DNA of 64,000 bases from Patescibacteria group bacterium. GTDB taxonomy: Bacteria > Patescibacteriota > Minisyncoccia > Phycocordibacterales > SBAW01. The position numbers were made by a program, and so were the translations under genes. The stretch covers positions 14,735 through 78,734 of the forward strand of contig JAGWIT010000001.1 in the NCBI GenBank assembly GCA_028866155.1. Reading direction: 5' to 3'. Shown in pieces: positions 39,499 to 48,081 of this stretch (the first letter of the stretch is position 1; each line of letters begins with the position of its first letter). The notes under the pieces are model-generated. The model did not search any database. It was not told the DNA's origin and worked only from the letters and a program-made list of their open reading frames with translations.

Positions 39499-41607
39499 TT
39501 AGATGTCCAAGTTTGCGAGCTTGGCGTTGCCTTGGATAAAGCTTTTGCGCGAGGAGACGTCCTCGCCCATGAGTATGTCAAAGACGCGATCGGCGTCGGC
39601 GGCATCGTCGATGTTGACCTGCTTTAAGACGCGGCGCGCCGGGTCCATGGTTGTCTCCCACAGCTCCTCGGGGTTCATTTCGCCCAAGCCTTTGTAGCGC
39701 TGGATGGAGATTTTAGGTGATTTTTTAGCAGTCGTTTCTTCTTCTGTTTCCTCATCGCCCTCACCCTCCACAGTTTCAGCGCCGGAGGGGCCTTCTATCG
39801 GCTCGACTTCCTGCACTTTGTCGGCGTCTTTGCCCAAGAGCACGTTTTTCTCCGCGTCCGAGTAGACATAATGTATTTCTTTGCCGCGCTTAATTTTGTA
39901 GAGCGGCGGTTGGGCGATATAGACAAAGCCACCTTCGATGACCGGCTTGAAGTGGCGGAAGAAGAGCGTGAGCAGGAGCGTGCGGATGTGCGCGCCGTCG
40001 ACGTCGGCGTCGGTCGCGATGATTATTTTGTGATAGCGGAGCTTTGAAATATCAAAAATGTCGCCGATGGCTGTGCCAAGCGCGAGTATCAGATGCTTGA
40101 TTTCTTGCGAAGCGAGCATTTTGTCGAGGCGCGCACGCTCGACATTGAGGATTTTGCCGCGAAGCGGGAGGATAGCCTGCGTCCTGCGGTCGCGGCCCTG
40201 CTTGCTTGAGCCGCCGGCCGAGTCTCCCTCGACTATGAACAGCTCCGACTCGCTCGCCTCTTTGCTCTGGCAGTCGGCAAGCTTGCCTGGCAGGCCAAAG
40301 CCCTCCAAAGCACCCTTGCGTAGGACCGAATCTTTGGCGGCTTTGGCGGCTTTGCGCGCTTTGAGCGCGAGGATGGATTTGGAGATGATGGCGCGCGCGT
40401 CTTCGGGATTTTCCTCCAAAAACATATTGAACGCTTCGCTAAAGACTGTCGCGACCGCGCTCTGCGCCTCGACCGAGCCCAGCTTGCTTTTGGTCTGGCC
40501 CTCGAACTGTATTTCGCGCAGTTTTACCGAGACGACGGCGGTCAAACCCTCGAGCACGTCGTCGCCGGTGAAGTTCTCCTCGGATTCTTTGAGCACATTT
40601 GCTTTGCGCGCGTAAGCATTGAGCGTGCGCGTGAGCGAGGTGCGGAAGCCCGTGATATGCGTGCCGCCTTCGCTGTTGTAGATGTTGTTGGCAAAGGGGA
40701 ACACGCGCGACGAAATGTCATCGACATATTGGAGCGCTATTTCGACATCCACGCCGTCCTGCTCCTTCTCTATATAAAAGATATTTTTGTGGATCGGCTT
40801 TTGGTAGCGGTTATAAAACGAGATGAGCGAGCGCAGGCCGCCTTCGAAGTAAAAGGTCTGCGAAGGCGAGTTGCTCAGATAGCCGCGGATATAAAGCTCT
40901 TTGCCAACCTCGGTGAATTTTATGCCCGACTCGCGCGCGTCGATGATGGTGATGCGCAAGCCTTTGACCAAATAGGCCTGCTCGCGCAGATGTGCCACGA
41001 CCTTGTCGAAGTCGTACTCTATTTTGTTGAAGATACCCGGATCGGCCGAGTAGGTGATGACGGTGCCGTGGAGCTTCGAGCTCCCCACTTTTTTGACCGC
41101 TGATTTCTTTTTGCCGAGCGCATATTCCTGCACATAGGCGCCGCCGTCGCGATGCACCTCGGCGCGCAGCCAGCTTGAGAGCGCGTTGACGACCGAAACG
41201 CCCACACCGTGGAGGCCTCCCGATACTTTGTAGCCCTCGCCGCCGAACTTGCCGCCGGCGTGGAGCGTCGTCATCACCGTCTCGAGCGCCGAGACTTTGG
41301 TCTGCTTGTGGATGTCTACCGGGATGCCGCGGCCGTTGTCGGCAACGCGGATAAGTGCTCCTTGCCCTGAGGGATTCGAAGGGTCTGGCAGGAGCACGAC
41401 TTCGATGTCGTTGGCAAAGCCGCCCATCGCCTCGTCGCGCGAATTGTCGAAGACCTCCCAGATGAGGTGGTGGAGGCCGTCAGGGCCGGTCGTGCCGATG
41501 TACATGCCGGGCCGGCGGCGCACGGCCTCGAGTCCTTCAAGGACGGTGATGGCCGATGCGTCATAACTGCCTTTTTTTTCTTTATTTTTTAGATCTTTTT
41601 CTGCCAC
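39499..41607 (-). CDS. gyrB: DNA gyrase/topoisomerase IV subunit B
   Basis: 702-residue ATPase subunit of a type IIA topoisomerase. Bergerat fold: EVFDNSRDEAMGG, DNGRGIPV, GGLHGVGVSVVNALS; Toprim: EGDSAGGSSKQGRDRRTQAILPLRGKILNVE (read in parts) and DADVDGAHIRTLLLTLFFR; the tail carries QRYKGLGEMNPEELWETTMDP. GTG start at 41607. An acidic insert (about residues 605-640) interrupts the Toprim region, as in some relatives. A palindromic element at 41361-41384 inserts PDPSNPSGQG in the first ATPase strand. Gyrase versus topo IV is not settled without the A subunit. Confidence 0.93.
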   Translation of the reverse strand: MAEKDLKNKEKKGSYDASAITVLEGLEAVRRRPGMYIGTTGPDGLHHLIWEVFDNSRDEAMGGFANDIEVVLLPDPSNPSGQGALIRVADNGRGIPVDIHKQTKVSALETVMTTLHAGGKFGGEGYKVSGGLHGVGVSVVNALSSWLRAEVHRDGGAYVQEYALGKKKSAVKKVGSSKLHGTVITYSADPGIFNKIEYDFDKVVAHLREQAYLVKGLRITIIDARESGIKFTEVGKELYIRGYLSNSPSQTFYFEGGLRSLISFYNRYQKPIHKNIFYIEKEQDGVDVEIALQYVDDISSRVFPFANNIYNSEGGTHITGFRTSLTRTLNAYARKANVLKESEENFTGDDVLEGLTAVVSVKLREIQFEGQTKSKLGSVEAQSAVATVFSEAFNMFLEENPEDARAIISKSILALKARKAAKAAKDSVLRKGALEGFGLPGKLADCQSKEASESELFIVEGDSAGGSSKQGRDRRTQAILPLRGKILNVERARLDKMLASQEIKHLILALGTAIGDIFDISKLRYHKIIIATDADVDGAHIRTLLLTLFFRHFKPVIEGGFVYIAQPPLYKIKRGKEIHYVYSDAEKNVLLGKDADKVQEVEPIEGPSGAETVEGEGDEETEEETTAKKSPKISIQRYKGLGEMNPEELWETTMDPARRVLKQVNIDDAADADRVFDILMGEDVSSRKSFIQGNAKLANLDI
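41361..41384. repeat. Palindromic element in gyrB (same family as in rnr)
   Basis: Minus strand ACCCTTCGAATCCCTCAGGG followed by CAAG; identical to the rnr copy except in the central four to five bases. Confidence 0.65.
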
Positions 41608-41736
41608 AAAAGTAAAAATCCTCAGGGCAGGATTTGCCTTTTATTCTATCAGAAATAGAAAGGTTTGGGAAGCTCGCGAGTGGATAAAAAGTATTGCAAA
41701 ATAAGGATAAAATAGTGCTTTGCGGCCGGGTGCTTT

Positions 41737-43575
41737 TTACCTGATTTCGAAGCCCTTTTCTTTGAGCGCGGCGGAGATTTTGTCCATAATCGCGTTCACT
41801 TCAATTTCGGTGAGCGTGCGGTCGAAGGATTGAAAGATGAGGCGGTATGCAACCGACATCCTCCCCTCTTTTTCAAATTTATCAAAATATGTTCCTCCAG
41901 ATATAAATATTCGAAGCCCAAGTGACTGCGGCCCAGTAAGCACATCAGTAATTATTGAACCAACACCGTGTTCGTCATAACCTTCTGGCTTCCATAAAGC
42001 AATATCACGTACGATATACGGATATTTTGAGAACGGTTGGTAACGCGTTGCTTGGGAGAGCGGGAGCTCGTCGTAGTATGACCGCTGGTCAAGCGGCTTT
42101 TGATAGGAGCTCAGCGGGATTTCTTTTGCCTCTTCTTTTTCGCCGACGGTGCCGACCATTATCTCTTCTTTGCCGCCCTGCCATACGGCACCTATCTCGA
42201 ACAGTTTTATTTCCGGCAGATTCAGCAGATATTTATTGGGGATGTTTTTTTGGAGCGCTTCTTTGAGATTCTCGACGAGCGTTGAGCGCAGGTAGGGCTT
42301 GGTGCCGTCGACCTTGTTGAGCACGATGCGCTCGCCTTTGTCAGCAAAAACCGACGTATACACCTCGCTGTACCCTTGCGTCATCAAATCCTCACGGACC
42401 TTTTCGCTCCAATAAAAAGCCGGGTTGAGCTCGGGCTCCATGTCGGCAGGCGGCAATTCTTTGGCGGGAATTTTGTCATATCCGATGATGCGCGCCGCTT
42501 CTTCTATAAGATCCTCTTCTATCAAAAGATCGAGCCGCTGGAACGGGATCTCAACGGTGACCGTGTCGTCCTGCTTTTGATACTTAAAACCCAGCCGCTC
42601 GAACGCGCGGATGATATCGCTCTGTGCGATTGAGCTGCCGAGCAGGCGCCGCGCATGCGCGATTGAGAGCGCCACGGCGGAGGGCTTTTGCGGGATATTA
42701 TACTTATCGACAAAACCTATCAGCTCCCCGTCGGCGAGTTTTTGTATCAGCTCGGCCACAGCCTGCATGCCAAAGCCCGCCAACTCGGGCGAGAGACCTT
42801 GCTCGAAGCGAGCGCTCGCGTCGGTGCGCAGCTTCAGCGCCTGTGCGGAACGGCGCACCGCAGAGCCGTCAAAATTGGCCGACTCAATGATGATGTCTTT
42901 GGTGGTCTCATCAATTGCGGCCGGCATACCTCCCTTGACTCCCGCTATGCCGACCGGCGCGCCCCCGGCGGTAATAACAGGCATGGAGTCTTTGAGCACG
43001 TAGCTTTTCTTGTCGAGCGCCACCACCACCACCTCGCCGTCTTTGGCCGCGCGCACGCCGATATCGAGGCTGCCGAGCTTGCCCGCGTCGAACGCATGCA
43101 GCGGCTGGCCCAGGTTGAACATCACAAAGTTGGTCGCATCAACAATGTTATTAATTGAACGCTGACCCACTGCCGTCAGTCTGTCCTGCAGCCACTGCGG
43201 CGAAGGCTCGACTTTTACATTTTTAATGTAGCCGGCAATGTAACGCGGGCACAATTCTGCAGTCTCTATCGAAACAGACACCACATCGGTTTTTGGCAGC
43301 AGCGCGGGCTTTTGGGCAAGCGGGTCATGCGCGAGCGGGATATTGAGTATCGCCGAAAGCTCTCCCGCGACCCCGCGGTGCGAGAGCGCATCGTGCCCGC
43401 GGTTGGGGGTTATTTTGACATCAAGCACTTGATCTTCTATGTTAGACCCACGAGGTCGAACAGTTTCGATACCCTCAATTTCGAATGCATGGAACGTGAG
43501 CGCTTCGGCAAGAGCCTCAGCATTTGGCAACGCTGTGTCGAAAAATTTAGTGAGCCAGAGGCGCGAGACTTTCAT
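41737..43575 (-). CDS. pheT: Phenylalanyl-tRNA synthetase beta subunit, reduced
   Basis: 612 residues versus about 790 in E. coli. It begins with MKVSRLWLTKFF (B1 domain), goes straight to VLDVKITPNRGHDALSHRGVAGEL, then the B3/B4 and B5 domains, the synthetase-like core and a C-terminal ferredoxin-fold anticodon-binding domain (FSKYPYIVRDIALW ... DRTLTEIEVN). The N-terminal EMAP-like OB domain is absent. A palindromic insert at 43441-43461 adds VRPRGSNIED. It starts 1-2 nt after the pheS stop. Confidence 0.94.
   Translation of the reverse strand: MKVSRLWLTKFFDTALPNAEALAEALTFHAFEIEGIETVRPRGSNIEDQVLDVKITPNRGHDALSHRGVAGELSAILNIPLAHDPLAQKPALLPKTDVVSVSIETAELCPRYIAGYIKNVKVEPSPQWLQDRLTAVGQRSINNIVDATNFVMFNLGQPLHAFDAGKLGSLDIGVRAAKDGEVVVVALDKKSYVLKDSMPVITAGGAPVGIAGVKGGMPAAIDETTKDIIIESANFDGSAVRRSAQALKLRTDASARFEQGLSPELAGFGMQAVAELIQKLADGELIGFVDKYNIPQKPSAVALSIAHARRLLGSSIAQSDIIRAFERLGFKYQKQDDTVTVEIPFQRLDLLIEEDLIEEAARIIGYDKIPAKELPPADMEPELNPAFYWSEKVREDLMTQGYSEVYTSVFADKGERIVLNKVDGTKPYLRSTLVENLKEALQKNIPNKYLLNLPEIKLFEIGAVWQGGKEEIMVGTVGEKEEAKEIPLSSYQKPLDQRSYYDELPLSQATRYQPFSKYPYIVRDIALWKPEGYDEHGVGSIITDVLTGPQSLGLRIFISGGTYFDKFEKEGRMSVAYRLIFQSFDRTLTEIEVNAIMDKISAALKEKGFEIR
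43441..43461. repeat. Palindromic element inside pheT
   Basis: GTTAGACC-N5-GGTCGAAC (one mismatch in the stem), in frame within the B1 domain. The arm sequence resembles the CGAGGTTCGACCTCG core of the dnaG element. Confidence 0.5.
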
Positions 43576-43576
43576 A

Positions 43577-44344
43577 TTAAAATTGGTCGATGAAGCGCAG
43601 GTCGGCCGAGTGCATCAGGCGCACGTCGTCTATGCCCCAGCGCAAGAGCGCCAAGCGGTCGAGTCCCATGCCGAAGGCAAACCCGCGGTAGAGGCTCGGG
43701 TCGAGTCCGGAGTTCTCTAACACGTTCGGATGCACCATGCCGGCGCCCATCATCTCTATCCATTTGTCGCGCAGCTTCTCCGGCACCTGCTCGCCCACCA
43801 AACGCATATCTACCTCGACGCTCGGCTCGGTGAACGGAAAGAAGCTGGGGCGAAAGCGTATCTCGACCTGCGCAGTTTTGAACAGATCCTTAAAAAAATG
43901 TTCGAGCGTACCCTTAAGATGTTCAAGCGTGATATCTTTGCCGACCGCCAAACCCTCAATTTGAAAAAACTCCGCCTCATGCGTCATGTCAGTCGCCTCG
44001 TTGCGGAACACTTTGCCGGGGACGATGACGCGGTAAGGCGGCGCTATCCCCTTTTTTATCTGCAACTCCATGTAGCGCACCTGCACCGGCGAGGTGTGCG
44101 TGCGCAAAACCATCCCCGGCTCATCCTTGATAAAGAACGTGTCCTGCATGTCGCGTGCAGGGTGGTCTTTGGGGACATTGAGCGCGTCAAAGTTGTACCA
44201 CTCGGTCTCAACGAGCGGGCCTTCGGCAAACGTGAAGCCCATTTGAAAGAATATCCGGTTGGCCTCGCGGATAAGCGAGGATATGGGGTGGATGTGGCCC
44301 AGCTTTTCGGCAGAAAGACCATTAGAAGCAGTGCGGCGTTCCAT
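43577..44344 (-). CDS. pheS: Phenylalanyl-tRNA synthetase alpha subunit, reduced
   Basis: 255 residues (E. coli 327). Motif 2 region RVIVPGKVFRNEATDMTHEAEFFQIEGLAV (in parts) and motif 3 GFAFGMGLDRLALLRWGIDD are intact, but the N-terminal coiled coil that contacts tRNA is missing: the protein starts MERRTASNGLSAEKLGHIHP. The second ATG (44344) is favoured because the TATACT box ends exactly 6 nt before it. Forms a heterotetramer with PheT, encoded next on the same strand. Confidence 0.94.
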   Translation of the reverse strand: MERRTASNGLSAEKLGHIHPISSLIREANRIFFQMGFTFAEGPLVETEWYNFDALNVPKDHPARDMQDTFFIKDEPGMVLRTHTSPVQVRYMELQIKKGIAPPYRVIVPGKVFRNEATDMTHEAEFFQIEGLAVGKDITLEHLKGTLEHFFKDLFKTAQVEIRFRPSFFPFTEPSVEVDMRLVGEQVPEKLRDKWIEMMGAGMVHPNVLENSGLDPSLYRGFAFGMGLDRLALLRWGIDDVRLMHSADLRFIDQF

Positions 44345-44350
44345 CATCGC

Positions 44351-44356
44351 AGTATA
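44351..44356 (-). promoter_or_regulatory. Leaderless-type -10 box (TATACT) for pheST
   Basis: TATACT on the minus strand, 6 nt before the ATG at 44344; divergent from the glycosyltransferase promoter. Confidence 0.6.
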
Positions 44357-44377
44357 GCCATATTTTAGCAAAAATGG

Positions 44378-44383
44378 TATAGT
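44378..44383 (+). promoter_or_regulatory. Leaderless-type -10 box (TATAGT) for the glycosyltransferase gene
   Basis: TATAGT with TGG immediately upstream, 6 nt before the ATG at 44390. Confidence 0.6.
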
Positions 44384-44389
44384 TCACCC

Positions 44390-45625
44390 ATGGACATCTG
44401 GGCTCTGGGCATTTATGCGTCCCTCTTTTTGAGCCTTTATTTTGAGGTATTTTTGTTCATTTCTTTCTTTGAAAGAAGGCCTTACAAGAAGACACTCTTG
44501 AAGCCGCACCGCTACCCCACCGTATCAATGCTTGTGCCGTGCTTTAACGAAGAGCGAACTCTCGCGCAGACGGTCGACTCTTTGCTCGCGCTCGACTATC
44601 CGCAAGAAAAACTCGAGGTCGTCATCGTCGATGACGGGTCAACCGACCGGACGCGCGCCATCGGCGAGGAGCTTGCGCGTAAAAATCCGCGGATAACTTT
44701 CATCCACAAAGAGAACGGCGGCAAATACACGGCGCTCAACCTCGGGATAGAGCGCTCGACGGCGGAGTTGGTCGGATGCCTCGACGCCGACTCGTTCGTA
44801 GCACCGGACGCTCTTATCGAGGTGGTGAAGAGCCTTGAGGCCGACCCCGCCATTATGGCTGTCACGCCCGCGATGAAGGTCTATCGCCCGCGCACGATTT
44901 TAGAGGCTATGCAGGCGGTCGAATACACCTTTGGTATTTTTTATAAAAAAATGTTCGATAATCTGGCCGCGCTCAATGTTTTGCCGGGGCCGTTCTCAAT
45001 CTACCGCCGCGATGTGTTTAAAAAAATAGGCCTCTTCCGCCATGCGCACAACACCGAGGACATGGAGATAGCGTTTCGCATGCATGCCAACGGGCTCAAA
45101 ATAGTCAATGCGCATACGGCGTTCGTCTACACCACGGTGCCCAAAACAGTGCGCGGGCTTATCAAACAGCGCACGCGCTGGTCGCAGGGCTTTTTGCAGA
45201 ACTCGCGCGACTACAAATATATGTACTTCAACCCTCGCTACGGCAACTTCGGGATGCTGGTCCTGCCGCTCGGGCTCTCGGCGTTCGTGGGCGGGATATA
45301 CACGGCCGGTTATACGCTCTACCGGAGCGCCAGCTTTGCCTGGATGCGCGTGAGCGACTTGTGGGCGACCGGCATCCCGCCGCACCTGCCGGTCGCGGCA
45401 AACTTTACGTGGTACTACATCAACACTAGCATGATGGTGTTCCTTATCGTGGCGGTGTTTTGCATGACGATTGCCTCGATAGCGCTCGGACATCGGATAG
45501 CCCAGACCGAGCTTAGGGCCAGGTCGTTCGTATATTATTTTGCGTTGTTCGGATTTATAGCGCCCGTGTGGCTCGCGCGCGCCGCGGTGGGCGCGATGCT
45601 CTCGCGGGACGCCTCGTGGCGCTAG
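44390..45625 (+). CDS. Membrane glycosyltransferase, GT2 family
   Basis: 411 residues. One N-terminal membrane helix, a GT-A domain with VIVDDGSTDRT (nucleotide-sugar binding), CLDADSF (DxD) and the QRTRWSQG motif of processive GT2 enzymes (QxxRW), then three to four C-terminal transmembrane helices. This is the layout of hyaluronan/cellulose/PNAG synthase-like polymerases, so it probably builds or extends an extracellular polysaccharide. Acceptor and sugar cannot be told. It is followed by a thioredoxin-like gene after 13 nt. Confidence 0.88.
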   Translation: MDIWALGIYASLFLSLYFEVFLFISFFERRPYKKTLLKPHRYPTVSMLVPCFNEERTLAQTVDSLLALDYPQEKLEVVIVDDGSTDRTRAIGEELARKNPRITFIHKENGGKYTALNLGIERSTAELVGCLDADSFVAPDALIEVVKSLEADPAIMAVTPAMKVYRPRTILEAMQAVEYTFGIFYKKMFDNLAALNVLPGPFSIYRRDVFKKIGLFRHAHNTEDMEIAFRMHANGLKIVNAHTAFVYTTVPKTVRGLIKQRTRWSQGFLQNSRDYKYMYFNPRYGNFGMLVLPLGLSAFVGGIYTAGYTLYRSASFAWMRVSDLWATGIPPHLPVAANFTWYYINTSMMVFLIVAVFCMTIASIALGHRIAQTELRARSFVYYFALFGFIAPVWLARAAVGAMLSRDASWR

Positions 45626-45638
45626 CCTATTTTGCTTT

Positions 45639-46325
45639 ATGACTTGGCAGAGATACTTTATTGCGTTCGTGATTACCGCGGCAATCTTTGGCACCGCTTT
45701 TTATATCGCCTCTAGGATAGACTCTGCGCGCATCGCCGACATCCGCTCGACCGAAGAAAATATTTCTATCGATATTCTCTCGTCTGAAACGCAATTCGAA
45801 TTGCTCGGCAACCTCGACTGCCAGACGCTCTCCCAAAACTCGGGGCTTTCCGACGAGCTTAACTCTATAGCAAGTCAGCTCTCGGTGGCCGAGAGCAACT
45901 TAGGGAGCGACAACCCCGAAGTGCTCCAGCTTAAAGAACAATACTCGCTGTTTGAGATAAAAGATTATCTCCTGCTCCAAAGCATCTCGCAAAAGTGCGG
46001 CATCAAGCCGGTGTATATCCTCTATTTTTATTCAAATGAGGGCAACTGTCCCGACTGCTCGCGCGCGGGCGACGTGCTCACCTATCTGCGGGAGACCTAC
46101 CCGGGTCTGCGCGTCTATTCGTTCGACTATAACCTCGACCTCTCGGCCTTAAAGACGCTCGAGTCATTGCGCAAAGTGCAGGTCAATGCTCAGAACCAAC
46201 TGCCTGCGTTCGTTATCAACAACCGAGCGCCGGCCTATGGCTTTAAAGACCTCGCGGGCATGCAAACCCTCATTCCCGAACTAAAAACGCTCGCCACCTC
46301 GACGGCAACGAGCACGAGACAATAA
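45639..46325 (+). CDS. Membrane-anchored thioredoxin-like protein
   Basis: 228 residues. N-terminal membrane helix (YFIAFVITAAIFGTAFYIA), a helical region, then a thioredoxin-like fold with C137-P-D-C140 in SNEGNCPDCSRAGDVLTYL and a Pro in NQLPAFVINNR that fits the cis-Pro loop. Probably faces outside and acts on disulfides. It is a second predicted extracytoplasmic redox protein besides the one at 6518-7279. Likely co-transcribed with the glycosyltransferase. Confidence 0.75.
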   Translation: MTWQRYFIAFVITAAIFGTAFYIASRIDSARIADIRSTEENISIDILSSETQFELLGNLDCQTLSQNSGLSDELNSIASQLSVAESNLGSDNPEVLQLKEQYSLFEIKDYLLLQSISQKCGIKPVYILYFYSNEGNCPDCSRAGDVLTYLRETYPGLRVYSFDYNLDLSALKTLESLRKVQVNAQNQLPAFVINNRAPAYGFKDLAGMQTLIPELKTLATSTATSTRQ

Positions 46326-46336
46326 CAAAAAATCGG

Positions 46337-46409
46337 AGCCACCGCGAGGAATCGAACCCCGGACCAACGCTTTACAAAAGCGCCGCTCTACCAACTGAGC
46401 TACGGTGGC
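46337..46409 (-). tRNA. tRNA-Thr (anticodon TGT)
   Basis: 73-nt cloverleaf on the minus strand. Acceptor arms GCCACCG/CGGTGGC pair over 7 bp; D-arm GCTCAGTTGGTAGAGC; anticodon stem-loop with loop TTTGTAA giving anticodon TGT; T-arm GGGGTTCGATTCCTC. The 3' CCA is not encoded. The first tRNA base directly abuts the stop codon of the upstream membrane-protein gene. Confidence 0.95.
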
Positions 46410-46817
46410 CTATTCTTCAACTATAGTGTTGCGGGAGCGATGAATCAACTTCTTTTTGTGGTCGGCAACCTCGCGCAAAAATGCGGACGCTTCGCCGGGC
46501 TCCCGCGGCGGCCCGGTCTTCTCGCGCACGGTGTGGAGTACCTTCTCAAGGGTGCGCTCGAACCACAGCACGCTCTGCGCCACAAAACGGTGAGCTAAAA
46601 CGCGCAAGGTCTGTCCGGCGCGTGCAAGCTGCTCGCGCACGAGCGCGGGGATGATCTTCCCGGCCCACAGGAGCGTCCGCGAAACAAACGTCCCGACCAG
46701 GGGGCGCACCCCCGACAGCACCACGCGGCCGGTCGCGAGCTCGTAGCGCTTGAGCCAGAGCATGGCGACCATGCCGGCTATTGAGAGCGCGAGCAGAACG
46801 GTGAAGAAAAGCACCAT
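46410..46817 (-). CDS. Hypothetical membrane protein, 135 aa
   Basis: N-terminal transmembrane helix (VLFFTVLLALSIAGMVAMLWL) followed by a basic amphipathic region and a charged tail. No family recognised. The TAG stop ends at 46410 and tRNA-Thr begins at 46409, so the tRNA must be cut out of this transcript. A TATACT box ends 6 nt before the ATG. Confidence 0.7.
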   Translation of the reverse strand: MVLFFTVLLALSIAGMVAMLWLKRYELATGRVVLSGVRPLVGTFVSRTLLWAGKIIPALVREQLARAGQTLRVLAHRFVAQSVLWFERTLEKVLHTVREKTGPPREPGEASAFLREVADHKKKLIHRSRNTIVEE

Positions 46818-46823
46818 AGCGCA

Positions 46824-46829
46824 AGTATA
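46824..46829 (-). promoter_or_regulatory. Leaderless-type -10 box (TATACT) for the 135-aa protein and tRNA-Thr
   Basis: TATACT on the minus strand, 6 nt before the ATG at 46817. It lies inside the last 15 nt before the tsf stop codon region. Confidence 0.55.
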
Positions 46830-46831
46830 TC

Positions 46832-47284
46832 TTATTTGACGGCAAAAACGGAGAAGTCGGTTACTTCGATGCGTTCGCCGAACTTTTGCACCGCGCCGGA
46901 GAGAAGATCGCCTATGGTTTTGCCGGGGTCTTTGATGAACTGCTGCTGCATCAACTCTTCTTTATTTGCCGGGCGCATGGCCGAGGCATGCATCGCAATG
47001 TCGCGCGCCAGGCTCGCAAACTCCTCATTTTTTGAGACGAAATCGGTCTCGCACATAAGCAGCAGCATGGCGCCCACTTGCGCGCCCGCATGCACGTATG
47101 CCGCGACCGTGCCGGCGCCCAACTCGCGGCCGGCTTTTTTAGCGGCAGAGACCAAAGAGCGTTCTTTTAATATCTCAAGCGCGCGGGTCTCATCGCCCTC
47201 GGCCTCGGTCAGCGCTTTTTTGCACTCCATGACGGAGACGCCCGTCTTGTCCCTTAATTGTTTAACTTGTTCACTCGTTATCAT
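46832..47284 (-). CDS. tsf: Elongation factor Ts, short form
   Basis: 150 residues (E. coli 283). The N-terminal UBA-like domain (VKQLRDKTGVSVMECKKALTEAEGD) and one core subdomain with the GTP-exchange motif CETDFVSKNEEF are present; the second core half and the coiled coil are missing. Catalyses GDP release from EF-Tu. ATG at 47284, directly after the rpsB stop (47286). Confidence 0.94.
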   Translation of the reverse strand: MITSEQVKQLRDKTGVSVMECKKALTEAEGDETRALEILKERSLVSAAKKAGRELGAGTVAAYVHAGAQVGAMLLLMCETDFVSKNEEFASLARDIAMHASAMRPANKEELMQQQFIKDPGKTIGDLLSGAVQKFGERIEVTDFSVFAVK

Positions 47285-47285
47285 T

Positions 47286-48029
47286 TTAATGAACCGGTGC
47301 TGCCTCCGGCGCGGCGGCTGCGGTTGCCGGCACAGCGCCAAGATTGTCGGCATAGCTTCTCGCCGCTTCGTCGAGCACATAGGTGATGACCTGGACTGAG
47401 GCGTCATTGGCGGGGATGGGGTAGGTCACGAGCGAGCGGTCGCAATCGGAGTTCATGAGCGCGACCACGGGAATGTTGAGCTGGCGCGCTTCGGCAACGG
47501 CGCCGCTCTCCTGCCGCGGATCGACGATGAACAAAACGTCGGGCACGCGCGCCATGCCTTTGAGGCCGCCGAACATGCGCTCAAGTTCCTGCGCCTCTCG
47601 GTCGATGAGCAGACGCTCGTGCTTGGTGAACTTGGCTATCTCGCCCGAGGCGTGCATGTCGGATATTTCGCTGAGGCGGTTGAGGCGCTTTTTAATTTCG
47701 CTAAAATTAGTGAGCGAGCCGCCTATCCAGCGCGACGCGACATAGGGCTGACCTATGCGCTCGGCGGCGCGCTTGATTGCCTCGCGGGCCTCGGCCTTGC
47801 CGCCGATGAATAATATGACCTTGCGCTCTGCGGCCATCTTTTTAATAAACTCGAGTGCGGCCTCCAGGCACCCGGCGGTTTGCTCCAGGTCAAAAAGCTC
47901 GGTGCCGCCTTTGGCGCCGAAGATAAAAGCCGATGTGGATGGATGTCGGCGGCTCTGCGCATAGCCGAAGTGCGCGCCGACAGAAAACAGCTTGTCTATG
48001 ACGGTTTTATTGTTGGTTTTAGAATCCAT
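47286..48029 (-). CDS. rpsB: 30S ribosomal protein S2
   Basis: 247 residues. AHFGYAQSRRHPSTSAFIFG, RWIGGSLTNF and DVLFIVDPRQESGAVAEARQLNIPVVALMNSDCD (read in parts) are diagnostic of S2. Ala/Pro-rich C-terminus. The ATG at 48029 is preferred over an upstream TTG at 48035. rpsB-tsf is the usual order. Confidence 0.96.
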   Translation of the reverse strand: MDSKTNNKTVIDKLFSVGAHFGYAQSRRHPSTSAFIFGAKGGTELFDLEQTAGCLEAALEFIKKMAAERKVILFIGGKAEAREAIKRAAERIGQPYVASRWIGGSLTNFSEIKKRLNRLSEISDMHASGEIAKFTKHERLLIDREAQELERMFGGLKGMARVPDVLFIVDPRQESGAVAEARQLNIPVVALMNSDCDRSLVTYPIPANDASVQVITYVLDEAARSYADNLGAVPATAAAAPEAAPVH

Positions 48030-48081
48030 ATTCAAGAAAAAATGCCCCTCTGGGGACGCTTAGAATGTAGCATGGCGGGGC

